A stretch of DNA of 32,016 nt from Planctomyces sp. SH-PL62 (GTDB lineage: Bacteria; Planctomycetota; Planctomycetia; Planctomycetales; Planctomycetaceae). The DNA is taken from NCBI GenBank assembly GCA_945893075.1, contig CAMDDX010000045.1, positions 1 to 32,016 on the forward strand, written 5' to 3'. The notes under the pieces were generated by a model. That model saw only the letters and a program-made list of their open reading frames with translations. It was not told where the DNA came from and did not search any database. Within the stretch, counting starts at the first letter, position 1, and each line of letters starts with the position of its first letter. The position numbers and the translations under genes were made by a program. Positions 1 through 7,099 of the stretch are shown here, piece after piece.

Positions 1-147
1 TCCGACACCACCTCGATCCATTCGCCTATCTCCGCGACGTGCTTCGCCGTCTTCCCACCACCGAGCCTGCCAACCTAACCAACCTGCTTCCCAATCGCTG
101 GCGGCCTGAGTGACGCATCGGACCAATGTGATCCGCCGGACGCTTAC
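1..147 (+). mobile_element. Right end of an IS66-family insertion sequence
   Basis: The window opens inside an IS66-type element. Two signs agree. First, the open frame from base 3 to the stop at 111-113 reads like the C-terminal tail of IS66 transposases. Second, bases 131-147 (ATCCGCCGGACGCTTAC) read on the other strand as GTAAGCGTCCGGCGGAT, and IS66-family terminal inverted repeats typically begin GTAAGCG. The element would therefore end at 147. IS66 elements usually duplicate 8 bp of target; the first 8 bases outside would be CAGCAGCA (148-155), but the left end is off the window, so the duplication cannot be checked. Confidence 0.75.
3..113 (+). CDS. IS66 family transposase, C-terminal fragment (cut by window edge)
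   Basis: Only the last 36 residues are inside the window. They include DPFAYLRDVLRRLPT and, near the end, NLLPNRWRPE, which match the conserved C-terminal element of IS66 transposases (DPxAYLRDVLxRLP ... LLPxRW). The catalytic DDE region is upstream of the window. The TGA stop at 111-113 lies about 17 bp before the terminal inverted repeat, the expected spacing for the large IS66 transposase gene. Whether the element is intact and active cannot be judged from this end alone. Confidence 0.75.
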   Translation, partial: RHHLDPFAYLRDVLRRLPTTEPANLTNLLPNRWRPE

Positions 148-811
148 CAGCAGCAGTTTCATGGTCGGAGGCAACGCGGTCATCTCTGGGTTGACCGCGC
201 CGTGGTGGATTCCACGATCGCTCGTCGGCGACAACGACGAAGTGCTGTTGTTCGCGGATTACCCGTATGCTGGCGGATGGGACGGCTACTTCGTGAATCA
301 AGACCCGGAACCGGACTGGACCAAGCGGTGGTCGGGCCGCTTCCTCGCGGAGTCGGGCAGCAATTTCGATGGATTGCAAAAACATGGCGGCCGATTGCGG
401 CTCGATTCGACCTCGCGCTGGGGATTGGATTCCGAATGGAACTTCCGCCGCGAGTCGTTGTCGTCGGGACACGACACGCTTTGGAACGGTGATCTGAATT
501 TGGTGTACCGGTTCGCTCAGGGCCAACGAGCGGCGTTCTACACCGGACTGGGCGTAAACTGGCTGTCCGATCGCTTTGGCAGCAACGCGGGATTCAACTT
601 CACCTACGGCGCGGATTTTTATCCCGCGAAACCGTGGGTGCTGTCCGGCTCCATCGACTGGGGCACTCTCGGTCACACTTCCGTATTTCACGGGCGAGCG
701 ACCGTGGGGCTGATGCTCAAGCGTTGGGAATTGTTCACGGGCTACGACTACTACAAGCTTGGCGGCACATCGCTGCCGAGCTACGTGGCCGGCGTGCAGC
801 TTCACTTCTGA
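148..811 (+). pseudogene. Outer-membrane beta-barrel-like protein, 5' end removed by the IS66 insertion
   Basis: The open frame continues upstream through the IS66 inverted repeat to a GTG at 110, but everything before 148 belongs to the insertion sequence. The host-derived part encodes about 220 residues with a WWIPRSLVGDND segment, a YPYAGGWDGYF segment and then alternating aromatic strands (FRRESL, LVYRFAQGQRAAFYTGLGVNW, FNFTYGADFY, WELFTGYDYYKLGG) ending in aromatic LHF, as in outer-membrane beta-barrels. I recognise this as a planctomycete hypothetical family whose members normally carry an N-terminal signal peptide; none is present here. An ATG at 161 could restart translation, but the product would lack export information. 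The gene converges on the toxin gene 14 bp away. The barrel assignment rests on pattern only. Confidence 0.6.
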
Positions 812-825
812 AGGGCAGTAGTCGG

Positions 826-1158
826 CTATTTCTCTTCGTTAATGTCGGATCTCTTTAGAGGTCGCAGTCCGGGGGCACGGACACGATGAACTCGAACTTC
901 GGAATCCGCGATACTGAAGACGATTCGATATCTGTGGCCTTGCCGAGTTTTGAAAAAGGTCTCACGCACTTCTTCACCAAGCTGTCGGGACTCCGCGGCG
1001 ACGGCACAGCCATCGGCGTCATTGCGAAGCTCCGCCAATCGAACTTGCAGCGCGTTGTACCAAGCTTCCGCACCTCGCGGAGCCCGTTGCGACAGCCAGT
1101 CGAAAATCTGCTGCGTGTCCGCGACTGCTAAGCTCAGGAGCCGAACACGGTACGTCAT
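826..1158 (-). CDS. Type II toxin, ParE/RelE family
   Basis: A 110-residue protein of normal length for the ParE/RelE superfamily. It starts YRVRLLSLAVADTQQIFDWL (the N-terminal strand and helix that are typical), has a helix with EAWYNALQVRLAEL, then the C-terminal strands containing REtFFK, YRIVF and EVRVHRVRAPGLRPL. This pattern fits a ParE/RelE toxin; RelE-type members cleave ribosome-bound mRNA while ParE-type members poison DNA gyrase, and the sequence alone does not say which. The ATG at 1158 overlaps the antitoxin stop (ATGA overlap, 1155-1158), so the two are translationally coupled, antitoxin first. The frame has no internal stop or frameshift. Confidence 0.8.
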   Translation of the reverse strand: MTYRVRLLSLAVADTQQIFDWLSQRAPRGAEAWYNALQVRLAELRNDADGCAVAAESRQLGEEVRETFFKTRQGHRYRIVFSIADSEVRVHRVRAPGLRPLKRSDINEEK

Positions 1159-1403
1159 GATTGCGCGGCCAATCCATTTTTTTGGCGAAATTCCCTGTCA
1201 AAGTCCTCCAGCGAAATCCCTCGATCTCCCGCGTGCATTGCAACGAGCGATTCGCGAATCGCTTCGAATTCGTTCGGGTCCGGATGCAGAGAACGCCACT
1301 CGTCGAGCACTTGTTCCGGAGAGGATCGAGTCGTTTCCGTCTTGAGTTTGTCACTCAAGAACTGGTGAAACGAATCGAGTTCATCGGCAACGATCGCACT
1401 CAT
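1155..1403 (-). CDS. Antitoxin partner of the ParE/RelE toxin
   Basis: An 82-residue acidic protein immediately upstream of, and overlapping by 4 nt, the toxin gene. It contains SSPEQVLDEWRSLHPDPNEFEAIRESLVAMHAGDRGISLEDFDREFR (split here as SPEQVLDEWRSLHPDP, AIRESLVAMHAGD and LEDFDREFR), the pattern seen in small antitoxins where an IREALADMEAGDxGxPLEEFxxEFR-like tail binds the toxin. The N-terminal part would hold the DNA-binding or dimerisation region but is not a clear ribbon-helix-helix or Phd domain. A strong Shine-Dalgarno site (AGGAGAT) lies 6 nt before the ATG. The gene begins 42 nt after the stop of the EF-G-like gene on the same strand, so read-through from it is possible. Confidence 0.75.
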   Translation of the reverse strand: MSAIVADELDSFHQFLSDKLKTETTRSSPEQVLDEWRSLHPDPNEFEAIRESLVAMHAGDRGISLEDFDREFRQKNGLAAQS

Positions 1404-1445
1404 GGTACATCTCCTGTTGATCCCCAGCGGACGACGGGCATCCGA

Positions 1446-3557
1446 TTATTCTTCCTCTTCGTGAACCTTGGCGGACGCCACGATCTTCTGTTGCTCGTTG
1501 CCGGGGACGACTTCGTAGTGGCTCGTCTCGAAGGTGTAAGAGCCTTGGCCGCCGGTGATGCTCGACAGGCTGCGAGCGTAGGTCTGAATTTCCGCCAGCG
1601 GCACTGACGCTTTCACGATCGTGAAGTTGCCGGGGAGCGTGTCCATGCCTTCCATGCGGCCGCGGCGCGTGTTGAGATCGCTGGTGATGTCGCCGAGTCT
1701 TTCGCCGGGGACCATGATCTCGGCCTTCACGATTGGTTCGAGCAACACCGGTTTGGCTTTGGCGAAGACCTCTTTGAAGCATTGCCGGCCGGCGGTCTTG
1801 AACGCGGTTTCGTTGCTGTCCACCGGATGGTCTTTGCCGAAGAACAACGCGCACCAGCAGTCTTGAACCTGAAAGCCGGCGAGCACGCCCTTCTCCATGC
1901 GTTCTTTGACACCCTTCTCGACGGCGGGGATGAAGTTGTTGGGGACGCTGCCGCCACTGACACAATCGAGGAACGCGTAGTTCAGCACCGGGTCGTAGTG
2001 GAATGAGCGCAGGCTCTCGAAGCGTTCTTTGATGAAGTATTCCTCCGGCACGATCCCTTGCGGCAGCGGGCCGATGCGGAAGTGGACCTCGGCGAACTGA
2101 CCGGAGCCGCCCGACTGTTTCTTGTGCCGATACATGCCCTCGGCGTTCATGTTGCAGGTTTCGCGATAGGGGATGCGCGGCATGGCGGTGTTGACATCGA
2201 CTTTGTCCCGCTTGTGGAGCCGATGCACGATCGCTTGCAGGTGCAGATCGCTCATGCCCTGGATGACGATCTCATGCGTCTGGGCTTCACGCATGACGTG
2301 GAAGGTTTGGTCTTCATCTTCGATTTTGTGCAGCGCCACGGAAATTTTTTGCTGATCGGCGGCGGTCTTCGGCGTGACGGCCAGTCCGACCATCGGTCGC
2401 GGGAACTTGAGTTCCGGCAGATCGAGATGCACGCCCTGAGCCGACAGCGTGTCGCCCACCGCGAGGTCATCGACCTTCACGACGGCAATGATGTCGCCGG
2501 ACGTGGCCGTATCGACGTTCTCGTGCTTCGAGCCTTGCATCTCCAACATCTGGCCGATCTTCACCGGCTTGTTGCTGCGATGATTGTGGAGCGTCACATC
2601 CTTGCCGATGTGACCGGCGTAGACTCGCAGGTACGCCATCTTGCCGACGAACGAATCGATGCGGACTTTGAAGACTTCGGCCACAAACGGATCGTCCGGG
2701 TTCGGATTGATGACGATGTCCTCGCCGCTCTCGCTCTTGGCCGGACGGTCTTCGTCCATCGGCGACGGAGCGTAATCGGCCAGCGCGTCCCCCAGTTCCT
2801 GAACTCCGACGCCCGACCGGCCCGACGTGAAGAGAATCGGAATCAGCGTGCCATGTCCGATGGCCTTGCCGATGAGCCGGATGATTTCCTCTTCGGAAAC
2901 GTCTTCACCGCCGAGGAAGCGCTCCATCAATGCCTCGTCCGCTTCGACGATCGCGTCCATCAACGCCTGATGATAGTCCTTGGGATTGAGCGGCAATCCA
3001 GCCGGCACATCTCCCTTGATCTGTAGCGCGCTGTGGACCGCGGTGAATTTCGCACCGGTTCCATTCGGCACATTGATCGGCACGCAGGCAGTGCCCCAGT
3101 GATCGCGAATGGTCGCAACCAGTTTGGGCACGTCGACGTTGTCCCCGTCCACACGGTTGACCACGATCATTCGCGCGAGATGCTCGTCGGTCGCCAATTG
3201 GAAACACCGCCGAGCATTCACTTCCAAGCCGGCATTGGCATTCAGCACGACCACGGCCGTCTCGACCGCTCGCAGCGCGCCGCAGACTTGCCCGATGAAG
3301 TCGGGATAGCCGGGGCAGTCGATCAGATTCACGCGATGATCGGCGTGCTCGTAGCGGCAGACGTGCGAGAAGATCGACTGCTTCTTTTCCTTCTCTTCGT
3401 CGTCGGTGTCGAGCAGGCTGGTGCCGTCATCGACCGACCCGGCTCGCGTGCCAACTCCGGCCTTGAACAGCAGCAAGTCGGCCAGCGTTGTCTTTCCCGA
3501 ATGCCCATGTCCAACGAAGGCAACATTCCTGATCTCATCGACCTTGTGCTTCGACAT
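1446..3557 (-). CDS. Elongation factor G-like GTPase (EF-G paralogue)
   Basis: A 703-residue translational GTPase with full EF-G domain length. The P-loop is GHGHSGKTT (residues 16-24), G3 is DCPGYPDF (80-87) and G4 is NRVD (134-137). Canonical EF-G has GHIDAGKTT, DTPGHVDF and NKxD, so this is a member of the divergent EF-G-like group related to FusA2, not the housekeeping factor. The switch I area (DTDDEEKEKKQSIFS, about 50-64) keeps the EKExxxSI pattern instead of ERGITI. Domain IV/V features are present (YRETCNMNAEGMYRHKKQSGG, GERLGDITSDLNTRRG). The start ATG at 3557 has GGGAG 7 nt upstream. Its job is not settled: family members have been linked to ribosome functions other than ordinary translocation. 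The absence of tufA, rpsL or rpsG beside it also argues against the main fusA. Confidence 0.9.
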   Translation of the reverse strand: MSKHKVDEIRNVAFVGHGHSGKTTLADLLLFKAGVGTRAGSVDDGTSLLDTDDEEKEKKQSIFSHVCRYEHADHRVNLIDCPGYPDFIGQVCGALRAVETAVVVLNANAGLEVNARRCFQLATDEHLARMIVVNRVDGDNVDVPKLVATIRDHWGTACVPINVPNGTGAKFTAVHSALQIKGDVPAGLPLNPKDYHQALMDAIVEADEALMERFLGGEDVSEEEIIRLIGKAIGHGTLIPILFTSGRSGVGVQELGDALADYAPSPMDEDRPAKSESGEDIVINPNPDDPFVAEVFKVRIDSFVGKMAYLRVYAGHIGKDVTLHNHRSNKPVKIGQMLEMQGSKHENVDTATSGDIIAVVKVDDLAVGDTLSAQGVHLDLPELKFPRPMVGLAVTPKTAADQQKISVALHKIEDEDQTFHVMREAQTHEIVIQGMSDLHLQAIVHRLHKRDKVDVNTAMPRIPYRETCNMNAEGMYRHKKQSGGSGQFAEVHFRIGPLPQGIVPEEYFIKERFESLRSFHYDPVLNYAFLDCVSGGSVPNNFIPAVEKGVKERMEKGVLAGFQVQDCWCALFFGKDHPVDSNETAFKTAGRQCFKEVFAKAKPVLLEPIVKAEIMVPGERLGDITSDLNTRRGRMEGMDTLPGNFTIVKASVPLAEIQTYARSLSSITGGQGSYTFETSHYEVVPGNEQQKIVASAKVHEEEE

Positions 3558-3745
3558 TCTCGGCTCCCGATCTCAATGATGTGCATCACGGTGAGCCAAC
3601 CGGTCGAGCGCAAACGCAGGCGGTCAGAGACTGCCACGTTCGCGAAAGAGGTGAATCGCAAGACCGGCCAGCCAGAACTCCGCCTCCGACGGGCGGAACG
3701 GGGCGACATCGTAGCCAGCCGCGCGGCTAATTGCTGTGACGCGTA

Positions 3746-4999
3746 TTAGTTTTCTCTTGGAATGTCAGGCGAGGTGGCTGGGCTTTCTGCGACGTACGCG
3801 GCCAAAGCTTCCAGTGCTAAGCGATGGTCGGGCTGAATTTGAATGACCGTTTGCAACCAGCCGGCCCCTTCTTTCTTCAGGCCCAGGTCCATCATGATTT
3901 TGCCGGCCTCGTAGCGCAGGTCGGCATTGTTCGGAGTCTTCAGCAACTGCTGCGTGATTTCCTCGACGCGCAGGCTCAGGTTTCGAATCCGTTCTGATTG
4001 TTCCAGTAACTCGCGCGATCGAACTTCGTCCCCCGTTCGGGCATAGGCTTGAGAGAGCGAGTACCAAATCGGTGACTGGTAGGGCGCGAGGCGGGTCGCC
4101 TCGTCGAGTTTCCCGATGGCCTCGTGAAAACGGCCCTCGTCCGCAGCGATCTGGCCCAATTCGGACAACACCGACGCGCGCTGAGCCGCAGACAAATTCT
4201 GGTCCAGCGCTTGTTTTAAGAGCGGAACGGCCGACTGAACTTGAGCCAGTCGTCGATGGCACTCCGCCAATCCGATGAGCACTTCAGGAGTCGCCACGCA
4301 CGTCCGCAAACAGCGTTCGTATTCTTGCCGCGCTTCTTCAATGCGATTGGTGTCTTTTAAGACGTCGGCCAAACGTCGGCGTGTTTCGCAATGCTTTGGG
4401 TCGATGGCCAAGATGGCTCGGTGCTCGCTCTCCTCACCGGCGCGATTGTTGATCCGATGGCAAATATCCGCTCGCCAGATTTTTGGAAAAATGGCCTGCG
4501 GCTGCCAACTGCTCCAAGAGCTAAGACACTCCCAGGCCTCTTTCAGGCGATAGGTTTTGAGATATCCAATCGCCAGTGCCTCGTAGATTTCTTCGGCAGC
4601 TTCGTCACTGACCCCACCGATCATGATCGTCTTCAACCTGGCGTCGGTCGCATCGACGTCCCCGTTTTGGGCGATGGCCAATAATGACTGCCGCTCGATG
4701 TCGTCCTTCGACCAGCCCAGTTTCGCCGCGCGCCGCAGCGGCGACGACACGCGATCCAGATGCCCGGAACGACGCTCAGCGACGGCCAATAGATAATGCA
4801 CCTCGGAGTTGTCAGGTGCGAACGCCGCCGTCCGTGTCAGGATCGGAATGGCAACTTCGGGACGACCGGTGGCCAGAGTTTGGCGTGCGACAGTCGTTTG
4901 CCGCCACACATACACTCGGGGGCCGACGACGGCCAAACACACAAGGACGAGGGCGAGAAAGACAATCCACCGACGCTGGGAGAGACACCGCTTCAACAT
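3746..4999 (-). CDS. Membrane-anchored TPR protein (long TPR subfamily)
   Basis: 417 residues: a short basic N-terminus (MLKRCLSQRRW), one hydrophobic segment at about 12-29, then TPR helices through the rest, for example GRPEVAIPILTRTAAFAPDN, RIEEARQEYERCLRT and GRFHEAIGKLDEATRLAPYQ. A signal-anchor with the TPR domain in the periplasm is the likely topology. It is paralogous to the gene at 13673-14935: both have an atypical central stretch (SLLAIAQNGDV ... IYEALAIGYLKTYRLKEAW versus WLAMAQAGQM ... ICEAFVNGYFLTYQLGDAF) and a matching tail. It lies downstream of the DUF1559 and lipoprotein genes on the same strand, 234 nt after the latter. TPRs bind protein partners; which ones is unknown. 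Confidence 0.8.
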   Translation of the reverse strand: MLKRCLSQRRWIVFLALVLVCLAVVGPRVYVWRQTTVARQTLATGRPEVAIPILTRTAAFAPDNSEVHYLLAVAERRSGHLDRVSSPLRRAAKLGWSKDDIERQSLLAIAQNGDVDATDARLKTIMIGGVSDEAAEEIYEALAIGYLKTYRLKEAWECLSSWSSWQPQAIFPKIWRADICHRINNRAGEESEHRAILAIDPKHCETRRRLADVLKDTNRIEEARQEYERCLRTCVATPEVLIGLAECHRRLAQVQSAVPLLKQALDQNLSAAQRASVLSELGQIAADEGRFHEAIGKLDEATRLAPYQSPIWYSLSQAYARTGDEVRSRELLEQSERIRNLSLRVEEITQQLLKTPNNADLRYEAGKIMMDLGLKKEGAGWLQTVIQIQPDHRLALEALAAYVAESPATSPDIPREN

Positions 5000-5233
5000 T
5001 GCAGTCGGCCAGAGCCGTCTCCCTTAGATCGTTAAGGGCGAGTTCGTTTCTTTCGTGGCAACATTGCGGTGTGACGGTCCGCGTCGCAAATCACCACGCG
5101 GGGCGTCGTGCAAATAAGCTGCGGCTTCACCGTCCTACGGATCAGGAAATCGCTCGCAAAGAAACCGACTGAACCGGTCATGCCAAGCACACCACATTCG
5201 CCAATCAGCCAATCGTCCGGCCGACTTGGAAAT

Positions 5234-5719
5234 TCAGTCGACCAAGTCAAAGGTAAAGACATTTTTTTTGACATCGGCGACGACGTCTGCCACGAATCCG
5301 CTTCTGTCCGGTTGAGCATATTTCTCAGGAATCTCGCTCTTCGACTCCAAATCTTTCGCTTTGCCGCCACCTGCGGTTTGCATCTTTTGCATGTCTTCCG
5401 GCTTCATGCTCGTAGCGTCAATCTTGGCCGTTGGCACTGACACTTTGACAACCCCAACTTTTGCCTTGCCGAGGGGCACGCCTGGACGGCCAGCAGTCGT
5501 CATTGTGAATTTGCCGTCGGAACTCGTCGATCCAGTCGATAAGTGCCCGCCAGCGCTGATCATCGTCAAATTCGCACCGGCAAGAGGTTTCCCCTGATAG
5601 CTCACGGTTCCTGAAACTTCCGCCAAGACGGGGCCGCCAGTATCCCCACTACATCCAGGCATTGCAGCGCAGAGCACAACCAGAAACAACGGCCATCGAT
5701 TCAACACGATTCTCTCCAT
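5234..5719 (-). CDS. Small lipoprotein with carboxypeptidase-regulatory-like (transthyretin-like) domain
   Basis: I start it at the ATG at 5719 (161 residues), because this places a lipoprotein signal at the N-terminus: MERIVLNRWP, a hydrophobic core, then AMPGC with the lipidated Cys at 23. A longer frame begins at 5830 but would bury the signal. The mature part has the beta-sandwich pattern EVSGTVSYQGKPLAGANLTM, DGKFTM, and ends IPEKYAQPDRSGF ... FTFDLVD, as in the small planctomycete lipoproteins normally found next to DUF1559 genes. Here it follows the DUF1559 gene by 138 nt. The paralogue is at 16442-17002. Its role is unknown; the fold suggests a structural or binding part at the cell surface. 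Confidence 0.8.
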   Translation of the reverse strand: MERIVLNRWPLFLVVLCAAMPGCSGDTGGPVLAEVSGTVSYQGKPLAGANLTMISAGGHLSTGSTSSDGKFTMTTAGRPGVPLGKAKVGVVKVSVPTAKIDATSMKPEDMQKMQTAGGGKAKDLESKSEIPEKYAQPDRSGFVADVVADVKKNVFTFDLVD

Positions 5720-5857
5720 TTTTGAATTCAGTTTTCGATTGAGATATTCCGCTGCGGCAGTCAGTTCAATCGAAAACCCACTGCCATTGGGTGACGGTTT
5801 GATCGCCGCTACCGAGTCCTCTGCGGTCAATCAGAGAATCACGACGCGACACTTGGA

Positions 5858-6850
5858 TCAAAAAGTACCGAGAGTCTGCCCGTCGGCCCGTGCGCCTAAT
5901 TTTTGATAAGTCTGGTAATTGATATTCTCATTAATCAACCGAACGGTGCCGTCTCCCATCAAGAAATGGGCACCTCCCTTGTGGGCCGACTTAAAGCCCC
6001 AGGAATAGTTCCAGTTCGACTGAGCGCGGCAGTCAGTTCCGCCCGGAAAGCACTGCGGCGCAGTGGTTGCCGTGGCCGTGGCAAGTGACGGGCAGCTACA
6101 CATGATATTCAAGGGAGAGGAGGTCGAGGCGTGGGCATTTCCCATCCCATTGTAGTGCCACCAGCCGGCATTGTGGTCGTGGCAATCCGATAAGATCTCG
6201 CCAACCAGAAATGTGCTCGACATCCCATCGGTAAACTGAGCGAACTTGATGGGTGGTCCCAGCCGGCCAAACGCACCTGAAAGACTACCGATGGTGGTCG
6301 TGTTTCCGTGATCGGCAGCTCCGTTGGGTTGCTGATAATTCACAACTGGTGTCAGGAATTGGTTGCAGCCACCATTCGCGGACGGGGTTCGCTGAGAACC
6401 AAGACTTCCCGTATAGCTCGATTGAGCCCAGCCACCGAATTCGGCGGTCTGAATTTTACTCGAAGGGTCGGACGGACATCGTGAATACGGAACATTCACC
6501 AGCCGCGCTTGACGACCATCGGGCATCACCGTATCCCAGGCAGTTGACAAGCTCATGTTGAGTTTTTTGAAGATCTGATCCTGATCCATGAAGGGCAGGA
6601 CTTTGGGTTGCCATCCAATTTGAGGACTCCCCCAATTTGAGCCGGCAGGCGGCAGCATATTGCTCGTGTCGTGATAATTATGCAGCCCCAAGCCGTACTG
6701 TTTCAGGTTGTTCCTGCATGTACTGCGTCTGGCCGCTTCGCGAGCTTGCTGCACGGCCGGCAAGAGCAAGGCAATCAACACCGCAATGATCGCGATGACG
6801 ACGAGTAACTCAATCAAGGTAAATGCCAACCGAAGTCTGCGCTGCAACAT
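5858..6850 (-). CDS. DUF1559 pseudopilin-like protein
   Basis: 330 residues from the ATG at 6850, preceded by AAAGGG; an upstream in-frame start at 6931 would place a long extension before the prepilin signal. The N-terminus MLQRRLRLA-FTLIELLVVIAII is a type IV prepilin/type II pseudopilin signal: basic leader, FTLIE with Glu at +5 and a hydrophobic helix. The residue before the cleavage site is Ala, not the usual Gly. Next come PAVQQAREAARRSTCRNNLKQ and HNYHDTSNMLPP, and near the C-terminus HFLMGDGTVRLI, the H-x9-DG tail typical of DUF1559. Prepilin peptidase would process it and it would sit in the inner membrane or a pseudopilus. It heads a probable DUF1559-lipoprotein-TPR transcript. Confidence 0.9.
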   Translation of the reverse strand: MLQRRLRLAFTLIELLVVIAIIAVLIALLLPAVQQAREAARRSTCRNNLKQYGLGLHNYHDTSNMLPPAGSNWGSPQIGWQPKVLPFMDQDQIFKKLNMSLSTAWDTVMPDGRQARLVNVPYSRCPSDPSSKIQTAEFGGWAQSSYTGSLGSQRTPSANGGCNQFLTPVVNYQQPNGAADHGNTTTIGSLSGAFGRLGPPIKFAQFTDGMSSTFLVGEILSDCHDHNAGWWHYNGMGNAHASTSSPLNIMCSCPSLATATATTAPQCFPGGTDCRAQSNWNYSWGFKSAHKGGAHFLMGDGTVRLINENINYQTYQKLGARADGQTLGTF

Positions 6851-7099
6851 GACCCGCCCTTTCAGAAAAAAGAAACTGAAGCAAGACTGACGTAATTCTC
6901 CGCGGCAGATGCTCGATGCCTTCGCCACCAAATTGATTCCAGAAACTGATGATCACCACGACTTAACTTCCGGCGAAAATTCTCAAGACGCTTGACGGTT
7001 TACGGATACCATTGGAGTTTGTCAATCATTGACTTGCAATGAGCCTTTGTTTTGACTCGACTGATCGTTGCGAAGCCTAGATTCAGGTTAAAACTCGAC
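6851..7099. promoter_or_regulatory. Divergent intergenic region between DUF1559 and FG-GAP/cytochrome genes
   Basis: 249 bp that must hold the start signals for the minus-strand DUF1559 unit and the plus-strand FG-GAP gene. It is more AT-rich than the flanking genes. A TTGACG at about 6990 is a candidate -35 element, but I find no convincing -10 at the right distance, so no promoter is called precisely. Confidence 0.35.

Noticed and set aside
26-805. 259-codon open frame opposite the barrel remnant
   Set aside because: No recognisable protein pattern and it would cross the IS66 boundary; the plus-strand frame has membrane-barrel features.
2058-3026. 322-codon open frame antisense to the EF-G-like gene
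   Set aside because: Shadow of a clearly conserved GTPase gene.
5021-5040. Small hairpin CCCTTA-N6-TAAGGG before the TPR gene at 4999
   Set aside because: Only 6 bp and likely to occur by chance; no T run.
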